64,000 nucleotides of DNA from Melampsora larici-populina 98AG31 (GCF_000204055.1 NW_006768837.1:63020-127019), one strand, 5' to 3'. Positions 1 through 12,966 are shown, counted from the stretch's first letter. Translations and numbers: made by a program. The notes: generated from the sequence alone by a model not told the origin.

Positions 1-92
1 TTTAATTTTTCACTTGCATTTGCAGCATCAGAAGAAGCTGTAGTCGGACCTCTAAACCTTAGAGATTGAGTTCCAGGCGCGTTTGGAAACAT
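1..92 (-). CDS. First exon of an unidentified gene, cut by window edge
   Basis: An open frame runs off the left edge from an ATG at 90-92 (minus strand) and begins MFPNAPGTQSLRFRG, then a Thr/Ala/Ser-rich stretch (30 codons visible). The ATG follows a leader with a TATA-like box about 115 bp upstream, and the frame has no stop before the edge. A longer overlapping minus-strand frame at 59-241 was rejected because it lacks a plausible start and terminates just where this frame continues. Too little is visible to assign a family. Confidence 0.5.
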   Translation of the reverse strand, partial: MFPNAPGTQSLRFRGPTTASSDAANASEKL

Positions 93-206
93 GGTGTTTT
101 TGAAACGACCAAGCTTTTGGTTCGATTTGATTTGATTTGATTGGAGTTCGAGATATGTGTGAGAGGAGAAGAGAAGTTGAGAGTTGAAAGGGAGAAAGCT
201 GAAGGT

Positions 207-213
207 TTTATAT
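207..213 (-). promoter_or_regulatory. TATA-like box of the partial left-edge gene
   Basis: The minus strand reads TATAAAA here, about 115 bp upstream of the ATG at 92. Position and sequence fit a core promoter. No functional evidence exists beyond that. Confidence 0.35.
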
Positions 214-944
214 CATTTTGTATCAGACTCCAGAGACACACTCATTTCGATCAACAAGTGAAGTTCAGTTTACATGCATGACAATTTACAACATGTAACA
301 TTACACTAACACCAATTACACATCACACGGATCTGTTTGAGGATTCATCCTTGAACTTCAACCAAATTGATCATCACATTCAACTCTTCTTCACTTCACA
401 AATTGTTGATCTTATCTTACAAACAATCTCAATCCATCAATAACAAGGCCTTGGCATAACATTCATCAACGGTTCTGGCCGCACAAGAGGAACAACAGAG
501 AGCAGTGATCATTGAAGTTACATACTGCATTGGTGAGCGGGTCAAGACGGTTTCCTTCACCTTTTCATACATTTACCCACTCAGTTGAACTTCAGGTCAA
601 CTGTCGAGTTTTTTCTATTTGAAACTTCCAACTCATGCTATGATACTGAATTAATCTTATAAGACTGTTTGTTTTTGTAAATAGTCAATCACGCAATTGT
701 GAATCCCAAAAGAAACAATAACTTCAGTAAACAATAATGTTGTTTTGGTATGATCTTCAACCGAGAACACTTCAATGAGTTTTGCAAAAAAGAAAGCAAA
801 AGAAGAATCACAAAATAATCATAAGTTGAAACCTCTTTAGAAAACCAACAAAAAAACACAAAATTTCAAAGAAAAAAAGAAAATAGGAAGAAAAAAAAGA
901 TTCGCGATCGAAACAAACAAACATTCATTGATTCATTTATTGAT
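214..944. other. Intergenic, 5' flank of left-edge gene and 3' flank of NOP4
   Basis: AT-rich sequence with no coding frame I can support. It should hold the promoter and leader of the minus-strand gene at the edge and the 3' end of NOP4, whose transcription runs toward it. A/G-rich runs occupy about 780-900. Confidence 0.6.
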
Positions 945-3900
945 TCATCTGGACGATTTCTTTTCTCTTCTAATCTTTCGTTTCTTTCCAATAATCGATT
1001 TAATCCTCTCATCCTTCAATCCATCTTTCTCCAACATCTTCATCTTTTCCAACCCCTTGACTTTATCTACTTTTCCTTTCTTACCTTTTTGATCTTTTCC
1101 ATCTGATTTCTTTTGTTTCTTATTGGATCCTAATCTTTCCTGATTTTTTTCCTAATACATTCACCCAAAAAAAAAGAACAATTAGAATTCAAAAAGTTTA
1201 GAATAACGGTTTTAATGAAGTGAGAATCAATCCACTTACTTCTCCTGAACCAGTAGTGATCAATAATTTGTTTTTTTGTCTTTCGATAAGTTTTTCACTA
1301 CGTTCGATTCTTTTCTTAACAGTTTGAGCATTTTCAATAGCTATAGATAAAAAATTCCACCAACAAAAGAATCAAAACCATCAAACCCAACGAAAAAAAC
1401 CCATCAATTTTCTTTTGCAAACTCACCAAATTCGACCATCAATAACTTAGTCGATCGTTTCCCATTCTCCAAAACCTTCTTAATCTCTTCCACCTTTTTC
1501 ACTCTGTTCTCTTTCTCCTTCACATCTTCATCTAAACCCGACTTCTTTCGATCGGCTTCACCTTCTAATTCTTCAAGTCTCCAAACCTTCAACAATCCAT
1601 CAATCTTAATCAAATTCTCATTCACATATCTCACAATCCTTAATGCATCTGAATGTGAAAAGACTTCAATGAATCCATATCCTTTACTTTTACCTTTGTT
1701 ATCCGGATCAATAATCACTTTAACTTGTTTAATCTTACTAGCCTTTTCATCTTTCTTTTCTAAACTCTTCGGTTCTAGTTCTTCACCACTTAATTCTTCT
1801 CGTCTTTTCATCTTCACTTCTGTTCTCCATTCGTTCAATGCATATCTCGCTAATCGCTTTAAACTTCGATTCGAAACATAAGTGGGGATTTGTCGAATCG
1901 AAAGTCGGGTTTTGGAGATGTATAATGATAAGTTCGTTCGTAAGAGTGATTTTCGTTCATCAAATGAAGCTTGTCTTGCTTTCAAATCCATCGGATCAAA
2001 TTGATCAGACTGAGAAGTAGTACTAGGTAAAACCACTAAAAAGCAAAAAAAGTTATGGCAAAAACAAGAAAAAAGTGAATTCCAAGATTTTCAAAAAATT
2101 CAGTTAATCGATTCAAAATCCCTTTTTTTTTAAAAAAAAAGAGAGAGATGAATCAAAACTGACATCCTTCTTTCATTAAATATAAATTTCGTTTATCTTT
2201 TCCCACTCCTTTTTGATCACGTTCGATTCTCAATCTCTCAGCTTCATTTTTGGTAACCGCTTCAGAAACACCTAAAACTCTACCATGTAAACTTAATTGA
2301 GTGGCTAAACCAGAAGAAGGATCAGGTTGAAGTAAAGAAGGTAATCCATTAGCTGCCAATGGCTTTAAAAACAAACATAATTTCAGAAAATCCATCAGTT
2401 CATCAATACAAGAATTTAGGGGGTTTGAAAGATCAAGCAAAAAATAACTCACTCCTTGACCTAATCCTTGATGTTCTAATCCTTTTGAGATTTCTAAAAC
2501 TTTAAATCCATCAACTTGATTCTTCATACAAACAAATCCTGTTCCACGAGATCTTTGAGTTTTAGAATCCATGACGATTCTAGCATAATTCAAGGGTCCG
2601 AACGATCGAAAGATGTTATACAATTCATCTTCGGTAGCTTCGAATGATAAGTTTCTTATAAATAAAGTGATGCCTTCTTGGCTGGTGGAAGGTTTGGGTG
2701 GGTCTTTGTTGGAATCTTTTTCTGAGGAATCGTCTGCTTCGGATTCTGAGTTTTCGTCTTCATCTTCGTCCTCATCATCTTCATCTTCATCATCTTCATC
2801 CTCTTCGTCATCCTCTTCGTCATCTTCGTCCTCTGTTCCATCATCAGCTTCATCTTCTTCTACATCTTTAGCTTCTTTTTCCTCAGCTTCGACAAACTCT
2901 TTTTTCCCTAAAGCCCAATCCACAGCAATCACCCTACCAACCGGCTTAGGCTTACCTTCTTCTTTTTCCCTTTTCCTCTTCAAAGATTTCTTTTCACCCT
3001 CTGTTTCATTACGAATCAATTCTTGAACGATCCCAGACGAAAGGGTTTGACCATTCAAAGCTTTCATAGCATTTTCCGCATCTATATAATTTACCATCCA
3101 AACAAATCCGAATCCTTTGGTTTTTTGATGAATTGGATCTTTAGGTAATTCGATCGATTGAATTTGACCAAACTTTCCAAACGTATATCTTAGATCATCT
3201 TCAGTGATTTCAAAACTCAAGTTTCTAATGATCAATCTACCACCTGAATGTTTAGGTCCTAATCTTGAATTCGACATGAATCTAGACTTTAAACAAGTGG
3301 TGATCAAAGATCCTTTAAAGAGATGTAAATGTAATCTTTGACAAACTCTAGAAGCCATCGTTGGATCATAAAAGGTTAGATGTGCATAAGCCGTACTAGG
3401 AATTTGTGAGGTTTTCGTGAAGGGTAAGGGAGCAGGATAGATGACGGATTCAGGTTGACCTAGTTTTCGTGCTCGTTTGTAGAGCGCTTTGATCATGGAT
3501 TGTTCATAGGCTTGGGTTTCTTTGGGTGAGTTTGTGGGCGGTAAAGGAAGACCTTGGAGAACTACTGTTCGGTTTGCTGTAGGATCTCTTTTGTAACTTG
3601 TTTGGGGTTGGTGATTTGGTTTAGGATTAGATGGTAGATTAAGATCGATTGGATTTGAGGAATGACTAGGATCATGTCGGGTTTCTGTTTGTTGAATTTG
3701 ATTTTCTTTAGGTTTCTTGAATGGTTCTGTTGAAGTCTGTTGAATTTGATTTTCTTGAGGTTTCTTGAATGTTTCTGTTAAAGTGTCTTGAATTGGGGTT
3801 TCATTTGATTCGAGTTGATCAGGATTAGAATCTTCATTGATGATTAAATTCTGACGACGTTCTTTCATCGATGGTCTTGGTTTTGCCCAAGTGATTGAAG

Positions 3901-4171
3901 GTTTAAAAGAAGATGAATCGAAACCAAGTTTGATAGCATTTTCGGCGTCAGATCTAAGTACATATCTAATATAACCTATTTGATGATCTTTTGATTGATT
4001 AGATTGAAGATTAGAAGGTGATTTTGATTTGACTATGAAAGCTTTTCGAACTGGTCCGATTGAAGAAGCTAGTTTTGTTAGATCTTCAGATGTTAGATTA
4101 GATGGTAATTTTGAGATGAAGAGAGTGGTGGTGGTGTTGAGATTGTTTTGATCTGTGTTTGAGTGGTTCAT
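945..4171 (-). CDS. NOP4: Nop4/RBM28-type nucleolar RNA-binding protein, 5 exons, 944 aa
   Basis: Nop4/RBM28 is a nucleolar multi-RRM protein needed for 27S pre-rRNA processing and 60S assembly. Exons on the minus strand are 4171-2453, 2362-2164, 2035-1427, 1340-1240 and 1151-945; phases close exactly (2835 nt). The first intron (2363-2452, 90 nt, GTGAGT...AAAG) is in frame and reads through, so it is easily missed. RRM-like domains lie at about residues 14-97, 200-297, 309-415 (LIIRNLSF...KGFGFVW) and 497-600 (LFIRNLSF...RGTGFVC), with a further one near the C-terminus (about 675-800, LYISKTRLSIRQIP, KGYGFIEV). An Asp/Glu tract (about 427-485) sits between RRM3 and RRM4, as in the family. 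KRNLYLMKEG followed by the TRLSIRQIP segment and the basic tail (GKKRKIRREKK) are Nop4 hallmarks. The ATG at 4171 directly precedes RRM1. Confidence 0.93.
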
Positions 4172-4376
4172 TTTGGATTGAGAGTGTTTAGTAGTTTTGT
4201 AAGATTGAGAATGATGAAGTTGTTCAAGATTGATGAATTGAAAAGTTTAAATTAGGCTGAGTGATGGTTGAAGTCTGTATAAAGCCATGTTTACAGATCT
4301 CAGATGGGTTTACATGAGAGAGAGTTCTTTGAAGTTTTTTGGTTCTGCTGGCATTGATCAAGTCAAGAATTGTAAG
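4172..4376. promoter_or_regulatory. Shared divergent promoter between NOP4 and TTI1
   Basis: Only about 205 bp separate the NOP4 ATG (minus) from the chosen TTI1 ATG (plus), or 115 bp if the upstream in-frame ATG at 4287 is used. The minus half is T/G-rich pyrimidine-purine sequence without a clear TATA box; GTATAAAG at about 4276-4283 could serve the plus gene. Shared control of both genes is inferred from spacing only. Confidence 0.5.
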
Positions 4377-7300
4377 ATGATCGAATCTAATCAAATCAGT
4401 TTACCAACACCATCACCATCAGGAAGATCAGTTGAAGAAATTGAAAATGTAAATTTATTTCAAAAGGTAAGCTTGACTTTCTAATCAACACAGCATTATC
4501 ATCATCATCATCATCATCAGACTGATCTGATCTGAATTAATCATCAATAGATCAAACCCAATACGATCTCAATCTTTAAAGAAATCTTAGTAATCCAAAA
4601 TCAATCACATTCAACTTCATCATCACTTCATCAATCCTTAGTCAACTTGAATCAAATCATCATCAATCATCCATCATCTTTCAATCCAACTCTGACTCAT
4701 TATACAATCTATCCAATTCAACATTTATTAAAGATCACTACTACTACTAGCCAACCATTACCATCTTCATCATTATCATTATCATTAAATATCATTCAAC
4801 ATCTCTTATCAAACACTTCTCATCAATCTACTAAATCATTTGCTCTAATCGAACAAGAATCTCTCATCTTGGAATCTCTTTTGACCATTCTCAGTTTAGA
4901 TTCAATTGAAGATTCATCTTTGTTGATCATCGAAAGTAGTGAATTCATCTTAAGCCAGTATGATCAGTTACCAATCCGATTCATCAAACCAATCTTCAAA
5001 TCGATCATTGATCTCTTCCCAATCTTATCTAATCCAACTCATTCTTTCAGTTCGGTTCGATTGATTGAATTCATTCGATTCGTTTTACTTAAACTTTCGA
5101 TTTCTCAAGTTGATCCGATCAGATTAATCACCACTCTCTTACCTAAATCAGCTTCTCATCTCGTCAAACTCGTCATCTCTTTCTCTTCACAATCTGCTTC
5201 TTCTAAATTGGTCATCCAATCCATCGATTTACTTGAATGGCTGATTTTGTTTTGTTTAGATGAACACTTGAATGATATTGGCTTACTGATCAACTCACTT
5301 AAATCATCAAGTCAAACAGATCAAGACCTTCTGACAATTTCGAAACCCACTCAAATCGATCCTCAACCTTCACAAGTCTTGATCACTCGGGATCTTCAAT
5401 GGCTTCAAACTACCATCTCAAATCTAATCAGCTTACTTCAACTTCTTTCAAGTTCCTTAACCTATCATCCAAACCCTCAAATTCGTCAATCATGGACTAA
5501 ACTCTGTACAACTCTTCTCCAAAAAATTCCTAATCTATTAACCCCTGGATCGTCTACTATTCTTCAAAACCTTTCTGTCAGTTTAATCTTGAATCAAAAT
5601 GAAGAATTACCATTAGATCAGAATCTCTTGGAATCTTATCCGATCGAATTTGGAAAAGGAGCTATAGAACTTATTCGAAAAGATTTCAAATCGGTTTTGA
5701 AGTTTTTGGTTTATAGAGTTAAAGATGAAGATGAAGTTTTGATTTATTATTGTCAATCGATCTTCAATGCAACCGAAACTTTATGGATCATGCTACAAGA
5801 AAATCATTTGATTCATCATCAAAGTGTTTTAGATGAGATTTTAGAAGATTTTGAGTTGATCAAACTTTTTAAACAATCACTTCAATCCATTGAACTGGTG
5901 ATGTCTTCAATGATCTCTTTGGATTCTAGAAACCTAAACTTGATTCGGTTTAAACATCTTACTACTAATTCGAAAGTCATGGAAGCGATCCAAAAGATGA
6001 TTCAAAGCTTTGGAAGAGGTTTATGTTGGATTGAGAATGGTAGATTAGAACTTTATGTTTATGAATACTTTTTTGAAGTGATCTTGATGAATGAACCAAA
6101 TCAATCCATTGAAAGTTTAAATTCGATTTGGATTTTAAATCAATTGATGATGGGTACGACGAGTTGTATGAAAGAAAATCATCAAGCAAGAAAGAAACAT
6201 CAAATACGAATGGAAAGGTTTTTGAAAAGTGTGGTGTTTCGATTGATAGATGAATTTGAACAACCTGATGAATCTAAACCAACATCAATCAATCGTCACC
6301 AAACTCAAGAAGACATTGTAAAAAAAGAAGTAGAAGTAGAAAGGATAGTAAGTTATCAAAAAGGGATGAATTCATTACCTTCACTTGAGAAACTACGTCC
6401 GATGATCTTATCTAATGAAAATGAGATGCAAGAAACCCAAAAAGTCTTGAGGATTTCATTATTACTTAATTTGTTTAGTACCATCTCGACTAAACTCAAC
6501 ACATCCTTTCAACCGGTTCTTTCGATTCTACTTTATCCGATTCTAAGGTACATTGATCATCCGATTCTTTCAAGCCAACTGAAGATCGTCTTAGATCAGA
6601 TCTCATATGAAACGAGTTATGGGAATCTTCAGAATATGATTGCGGATCATCTAGATTATCTTGTGGATTCGATTTCTTCAAGACTTTCGACCAATCGAAT
6701 CTTACCTGATCTAAAGGCTGTAACGGTGATGGGTAGTTTGATTGAATGGGTAGGAGTGAAGGAATCTTTTGGGATTCTTGGAGAAGGCTTGGTGCAGGAG
6801 ATTGGAGAGGCGTTGAGAGATTTTCATTGGGTTGAGGGGTTCTTGGAGGGTGTTTTGGATGGGTATTTGAGAGTATTGGGAATGGTTGGGAGGGTTGTTT
6901 TGGATGAAGATCGGGAGAATCGAAGGTTGCAAAAAGAACAGGAAAAGGAAAAAGAGGAGGAAGAGGATGGGGATCATGGGTTAGGATTGTTTGTGCAGTT
7001 GGAGAAGCAGAGGAGAAGGTTTTTAGAATTGATTGTGTTTAGGAATGATGAGGATGAAGTTGAAGAAGAAAAGCATGAAAAAGATGAGTTGGATAGGTTT
7101 AAGGCTTGGTATGAGTTACGAGAAAAAGTGGCGAAGTTTAATGAAAGAGAAGAAGTTGAAGAAGAAAAGATGAAACGAAATCCTAGGACAGCTTTTCATA
7201 GAGAAGTTCAAGAAGAAGAAGTTAAAGAAGTTAAAGAAGAAGAAGTTAAAGACAAACCAATTGGATTATACGAAAGAGTTAGCATCTTAATCGTTTCCCA

Positions 7301-7688
7301 AACTTTACCATTCCTATCACATTCGTCTAATCAAATCCGAAAAAAAGTTCAAGAGATTTTAAAGATTTGTTTGGAAACCAAATTACTTGTCACTGAATCT
7401 GAAGTGATTCCATTATTGAATTTGTTTAAATCATTGATTGAAAGGAATGTAGAGATCAAACCGGTTTTGAAGGATCATGATCGGTTTGGAATGTTTTTTT
7501 GGAAATCGGAAAAAGAGTTTTTGGGATTGGAAAGAAGGGTTTGGGATGGGTTTGAGGATCTGAAGAAGATGAATCAAGAGGTAGAGGTCGAGGTGGGGTT
7601 CGAGTTGAATTATCAGCTTTGGAAAATGATTAGAGATGGTCATGATCCTTTGGGAATGGGAATCGGAAGGGAAGTTGAGAAAACTTGA
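4377..7688 (+). CDS. TTI1: TTI1-like HEAT-repeat protein (TTT complex), 2 exons, 1075 aa
   Basis: Tti1 forms the Tel2-Tti1-Tti2 complex that matures PIKK kinases (TOR, ATM, ATR) with Hsp90. Exon 1 is 4377-4466 (30 codons), the intron is 4467-4550 (GTAAGC...ATAG, 84 nt), and exon 2 is 4551-7688; the frame is kept. The N-terminus (FQKIKPNTISIFKEIL, then HYTIYPIQHLLK) matches the family pattern of an F-x-x-L/I-K/R-P start and a Y-x-x-x-P-x-x helix end. Length (about 1,075 aa) is normal. The body is helical and Leu/Ile/Ser-rich as expected for HEAT repeats, with a charged Glu/Lys insertion at about residues 800-910. A conserved C-terminal HEAT (LPFLSHSSNQIRKKVQEIL) ends it. In-frame ATGs at 4287 and 4314 could extend the protein by 30 or 21 residues; I preferred 4377 because the added residues look unconserved. 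The assignment rests on remembered family features. Confidence 0.75.
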
Positions 7689-8108
7689 TGAAATGTTTTT
7701 TTGAACTTTGATTGGACGGTTTTGTTTGGTATATACCTATTGGAAAGAAATGGGTTTGGTCTTTTTTTGGGGGTTTGATTTGTTTAGTATTTTATGTGTG
7801 TAAATTAGTATAGATATTGAAATTTGATTTAATGGACTTTTTTTGTTGATTGAGAGTTGACAAAATGTCTCATTAACCAGTCAGCTTTTTTTGATTGGTT
7901 TTCCTTTACTTGTTTCCTTACCAAGCCTTTTTGTACTTGGTTCTCTGACACCAGATTATCGATGGGTAGGAGCTTTTTTTTGTAATCCTATCCTTGAAAC
8001 CTTTTTTTGGAACTTATTAGCTTTGATTGATCCATGTACCTTTACCATGGCGCAGCTCAAGGAATCTGCTGTTTTTTTTGATACTAGTTGAATTCTGAGA
8101 ACATTTGT
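7689..8108. other. 3' flank of TTI1
   Basis: T-rich sequence after the TTI1 stop. No supported gene; short open frames here are T-tract artefacts. Confidence 0.5.
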
Positions 8109-8275
8109 GGGATACAAAGTTAAAACTGGGATTTTTTTCCCAGTTTCCCAGTTTTTGTTTTTGGCTATGTTTGGAACTTTCCCATGTTCTCCCAGTTTCT
8201 CAGTTTGTGTTTTTGGTGGTATTTGGGAAACTGGGAAACTGGGAAAAAAAACTCCCAGTTTTAACTTTGTATCCC
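8109..8275. mobile_element. Foldback MITE, 167 bp
   Basis: Terminal inverted repeats begin GGGATACAAAGTTAAAACTG and continue through repeated CCCAGTTT blocks for about 45 bp on each side. The core holds a diverged copy of the same CCCAGTTT motif. I see no convincing target duplication, so the superfamily is unknown. Open frames on both strands here are by-products of the palindrome. Confidence 0.75.
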
Positions 8276-8563
8276 CTAATATTAAGCAGACAAGTGATTT
8301 AAACAAAAGATTTAATTCACATTGGTTTGTTGAAAAAAATCTCAAAGAATCTCGGAAAGAAACTCTCATTACTGATCATGAAATATGTACCACTTCCTTT
8401 GCCCTGCTTCCTTAAATCTCTGGTTTGCTCTGTGGTTCTGGTATTTTTGAAAGTTGGTCATTGGAATGGATCATTATAAATAAGTTTGAAGATTCTAACT
8501 AAGAACCTGCTTAATTTTGATGATTCTATTACAGAATCTTCTTACTGAAAGTTTTATAAGGTC

Positions 8564-9168
8564 CCTCACACCATGGGAATCATTAAGTGTGAAACCTGAT
8601 TGAGCAAAGTTGCAGTGACTGGGTCTGTCTGTGACTTTTGCCAATCACGGATCTTGTTTGCCATAGGTTTGCTAGCTTGCATCAAGCTGCCCTTGTGTTG
8701 TCCACTTGGGCTGAGCTGAGTATGTTAACTTTATGTATGTACCTCAGTCCATCTCATAACAGTATGCCCAAGAAATCATAGACTAGTCACCTTCAAAGGG
8801 GTCAATCAACAAGTTCCTCATCAAACAACAAATTAGGTCTTGAATCCAATAAGCTCCAAAAGAAAAAAGAGTCCAAGTCAAAATTGACTTTACACCACAA
8901 AGGTGAATTGCAAGTCACATTCTAAAAAGTCTTGCATCAAAGTGAAGGTTATACCCAATTGATCAGTGACAGCATCACCTTGAGAATCCAGACAAAAAGC
9001 AAGATCAAAAATCTCACTGTGAGTTTGTTGCTATAGGGCAGCTCGAGGCGAGCTAGCAAACCTTATGGTAAACAAGATTTGTAATTGAATTTGAAGAAAG
9101 TTGAGGAGCTGGTCAATGCAAGTCTGCTCAATTGGGTTTCACACTGGACAAATTCCTGTGGTGTCACA
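8564..9168. mobile_element. Element with about 125-bp imperfect inverted ends
   Basis: The left arm (about 8564-8693) pairs with the inverted right arm (about 9038-9168): GTGTGAAACC pairs with GGTTTCACAC, and TTTGCTAGCT with AGCTAGCAAA. The interior has no coding frame. It looks like a non-autonomous TIR element; exact ends and target duplication are not resolved. Confidence 0.6.
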
Positions 9169-10482
9169 CTTTATTTACTGAGTTTTTTTGAAGACTCTTA
9201 TAACTCATGATAATTTACTGAAGATTTCATTACTAAACTTTGAATGAATTGATTCTCAAGAATCTAACTATCTTCTTACTTAACTTTATGTTTCTTTTGT
9301 ATGTAAACCAAATTATTGGTTTTGATTTTGGATGAATACATACAAATCTTCTTTTGCTTTTTATTCAATTATATACAGAACCATACTATGTATCAGTGCC
9401 ACCACAAGATTTCTGTTTCTCATTACCTAATAAAATCATCTTCATATTTAACAAAAAACCTTTGATCATGTTCCTTTATCTGATCACTTTGGTTTTAATA
9501 TACTTTGTTGTAGTAAGTTATAAAAAAACAATCACCATTGAAGGTCTTTGAGCAAGACAAGATGATCATTAAGGTTACACAGTTTCCAACATAAAAAGGA
9601 ACATTTCATCATTGTGAGAAGACTACACTACAATGAACATTTAAGTTATCTACAAGTCATAATGTGCATTCAATAATTATGTAATATGATTTAAATCTTG
9701 GCCTAAGATTCAAGGTGTGAGTTTGGGTGTGAAAGCTTTATTTTATATGTACTAATCATGATTTCTGATACCAGGTTGATACTTATACTGATCACAACAT
9801 CTGAAACCAAGATAATAGAGATGTAAAGTATCTCTCAACATAAGTCTCTTTGGGAATAATCCTTACAACAGTATTGCTAGTAATTGATACTATTTTGTGA
9901 ACTGTTGCACTTAACAAACTGGAATAATACTTGTTGAAAGTATCAAGAACATTTCTTGGGTGCCTTTATCTTATTCTCTGTTATCACAAAGTGGTCAGCA
10001 AGTGGCCTTGTGCTGGTTTATTTGATGAAGGCATTCTTTAGGCAACTTCTACCATTCTTACATGAGTAGATTATCCCTTCTTAGGTGTTGTAAAGCACTT
10101 GTTGAGCTTTAAATACTGAAATCTTATAATCATTTCTTTCTCCCTTCCACAACTTTCTTTGAGAGAACCCTGGAGGCACGACATGGTTCGAAAGCCCAGG
10201 GGGACTTAGTGTAGCTGAGGGTAAGCCCTGAGTGGTTTGAGTAGGCGGGCCGCGCCTTGAGGATTGGAGGAAAATTTCCTGCAAAAATTTTTCCACCGCC
10301 ATCAAACTCACTCGTAACCCGCAAGCTCAAATTGATCGTTCATCAATTTAGTCAACTAAGTCTCTCGTTACAATTTCCATTGTTAAAAAGAATTTTAAAA
10401 GTCTCAACTCAAGAACAATCCAAGTTAGAAGAGAAAGATAGATTGGATTCAAAACTAGAGTTACAAGTTCAAGCAAGAAGAG
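9169..10482. other. AT-rich non-coding stretch and leader of the DIRS-like element
   Basis: No gene supported between 9169 and about 10080. From about 10150 the composition becomes less AT-rich and runs into the retroelement gene starting at 10483, so 10150-10482 may be its leader. Confidence 0.4.
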
Positions 10483-12757
10483 ATGGACAAATCGATGGGC
10501 GAGAGGCTAGCAAGAGCGGAAGCAAGCTTGGAGAGGGTGACTCGAGCAATGAAGACGGCGGCGGGTACAACAACGGCGACAGGTGGACCCAGTGGGACGA
10601 CCGACCAGACTGACGTCCCTCCATCAACGAACAATCAGGTCTCCATCATCCCTGCAGGAGCGCAGACGGGCACACAGGAGCCAGGTGCACAAGTGTCACA
10701 AGCGGGTGTTCCGGCGATTGCACCACCAGCCAAGCAGCCTGCTCTCGAGGTTGAAGGTGAAGAGGAAGACCTGGACGGGGTAGCCATTCTGGAGCTAGAC
10801 CTCAGATCTGAAACCGAAGATAGCACATGGCAACCTCAGGACCACATCAACAAAGGGAAGGGGAGACGGGACGAGGGTGAGAGTACGGATAGAGAAGAGG
10901 AGAACATGAGTAAGTGAACCTTTTTTACGTTACCTTCCTGCCTTTTTTCCTTTCCCTACACTCTTTGTCTTGGCTGCACTGCTCCTCTTCTGTTTCTTGT
11001 CCGACATGTGCAAGGAACTAGCTTCAAACGCAAAGGTCCACGTATTGACAAATTGTCAAAACGCATCAGCAAAACAGGAAGGCAGGATATCAGCCTGATA
11101 CGAGTGGCAGTACCATTAAGTCCACGTAAGACCCTGTCGAGTGACAAGGGCGAGCTGTCCCGGCTGCTAACAGGTGTTGCTCCGAGGCGTGTGTAGCCAG
11201 GAGCGTGTTTTTTGCTGGAGGCGTGTGCTGCCGAGAGTGGTTTTTGCCGGAGGCGTGTGCTGCCAAGAGCGTTATTTCCCCCAAGATTTGACAGTTTGAG
11301 GAAGTGCCGATGCTGATAACGTGGTGTTGACTTCATCAACTGTAACAGCTCACGGTGACTGGATTTTGATGCTACAAGCGCGGATCGACCATGCTTATGT
11401 ATCACAGAACTACATACTGGGTGCATCTCTATTAGCAGAATTGGCAGAATTGAGCGCTACCGAGCCAACCAGTAACTACGCCCCCAGCGTCCAAGACCCA
11501 GCACCTGCTCGTCAACAACGACCTAGAGTTAGTCCACACCGGTTGATACAGGAGAACCTCTCTGAGTTTTCACTGGGTGCCGGAATTCGAGAAAGAGAGC
11601 TTACACGACCGGTTGAGCCTAGGGCGGCTGAGAGAGTGGCCTCAAGACATAATCAGGCCGAGCCCTCTAGGTCTGAACCGCCAATCGGCTGGAGGTACAA
11701 CCAAGAACGTCGCACTCGCTCACCATCATCTGTTGCCGACGCCACCCGATTGAGAGAGCCGGCAGCTGTACCACCCACGGACAACGACGAAGCTTCGAGA
11801 GCGAGAGTCATGTTAGAGTCCGGCAAAGGTCGAATGGTATTGGAGAACGGAGATGTGATCGAGAATGGACGCCTCATGTTGAAAGATTCCTCAAAGCAGC
11901 TCGAAAAGTCACTGCCATCCTTGAGCCCAGTACTCGCTCACTACCTCCGCACCTTCAAAGCTTACGTTCCACTACCCGTGTTTGACAAACTCTGGCTCAT
12001 CCGGGACCAACAAGCTCAAGGAGGGGCAGAACCGCCTTCGGAGTCCAAGCTGAATAAGGGTGGATCGAACCTACGTATGTATGGAGGAGACCCACCGATG
12101 GAGGAGCTCACAATGCAATATGAGCAGTGGCTGGATTGCTTCACGCTGTTCTCGAAATACATACACGAGGCGGGTTGGGTCACGTTGTCTGAGAATCTCA
12201 AGGTTCACAAAGAGATTGTGGTGGAGCTAAGGGACTCGATGGGCTGGATGGTGGCACTGCGGTACTGCAAGAGAGTCAGGGAAGGTGTAATGAGGACGAC
12301 GGTCGGAAGCGAGATTGTGAATGTCTCCGAGGTGCAGAGAACAATCTTGGAAGAAGTAAAGCTCGTATGTGACACGTTCGGAGATAGGGCATTCAAGTCA
12401 AACCCGTATGCGCCTGGAGGGGTGAAGGATCACATGGACCCAGAGACAGGCCTACGGAAGGCAACATCAGCCAGCGGAACGACTAAGAAGGCCTACTCGG
12501 CGACGGTCAAGGTGGAGGAAGGGTCTTCTACGAGTAAGAGGAGATCTTGGCTACCTCCGGACCAATGGGAGGCCAAGTTAAAGGCTGAAGGGAAGTGGGT
12601 CGATAAGAAGGAGCAAAGAGGTGGGAAACGAGAGTATAATGACAGAAGTAGAGGAGAAGATAGGCGTGACACCAAGTGGCGTCGTAGTCGTAGCCGGAGT
12701 CCGAACCGTTATGAGAACAGGAGATCTACCGGGAAAGGCGGACGTTCGAAATACTAG
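10483..12757 (+). CDS. Gag-like ORF1 of a DIRS-type (tyrosine recombinase) retroelement
   Basis: Exon 1 10483-10909, a possible intron 10910-11348 (GTAAGT...AACAG) and exon 2 11349-12757 join in frame to 611 aa. The N-terminus is Ala/Gly/Thr/Glu-rich and disordered. The C-terminal half has a compact conserved-looking region (YLRTFKAYVPLPVFDKLWL, about residues 340-360; MEELTMQYEQWLDCF; WMVALRYCKRVREGVM) and an Arg/Ser-rich tail (RRSRSRSPNR). I associate this architecture, followed by the RT fragment at 12967, with ORF1 of basidiomycete DIRS-like elements; the association is from memory. The 439-nt intron is long for this window and contains a 32-bp tandem repeat, so the splice model needs RNA support. 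If exon 2 stands alone it would start at ATG 11369. Confidence 0.5.
11185..11280. repeat. Three tandem copies of a ~32-bp unit
   Basis: The unit begins AGGCGTGTGCTGCC and ends GTTTTTGCCGG, repeated three times with small changes, inside the presumed intron of the DIRS-like ORF1. Confidence 0.7.
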
Positions 12758-12966
12758 TGAGTATAAAGATGGTGTTTGAGCAATAGTTGTCACAAAAATG
12801 ACAAGATTGAAAAACAAATTAGTGATCATTGTTCAATCAGATCCTGTGCAACAATCAAACATTTTCCGCCTTACCAATGAGATCCTGAATCCTGACTGCT
12901 GTTTCCTGAACCCTTCTTAGCCAATGCCCCAATCCTGCCGCACCAACCCATGGTTTCTACATACCA

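Noticed and set aside
2613..3026. Poly-Ser open frame on the plus strand
   Set aside because: It is the reverse reading of the Asp/Glu tract and RRMs of NOP4.
7956..8415. Overlapping open frames on both strands
   Set aside because: Created by the palindromic MITE at 8109-8275.
10180..10260. tRNA- or SINE-like GGTTCGAAAG motif
   Set aside because: Only a T-arm-like hexamer; no matching D-arm, anticodon arm or acceptor stem found.
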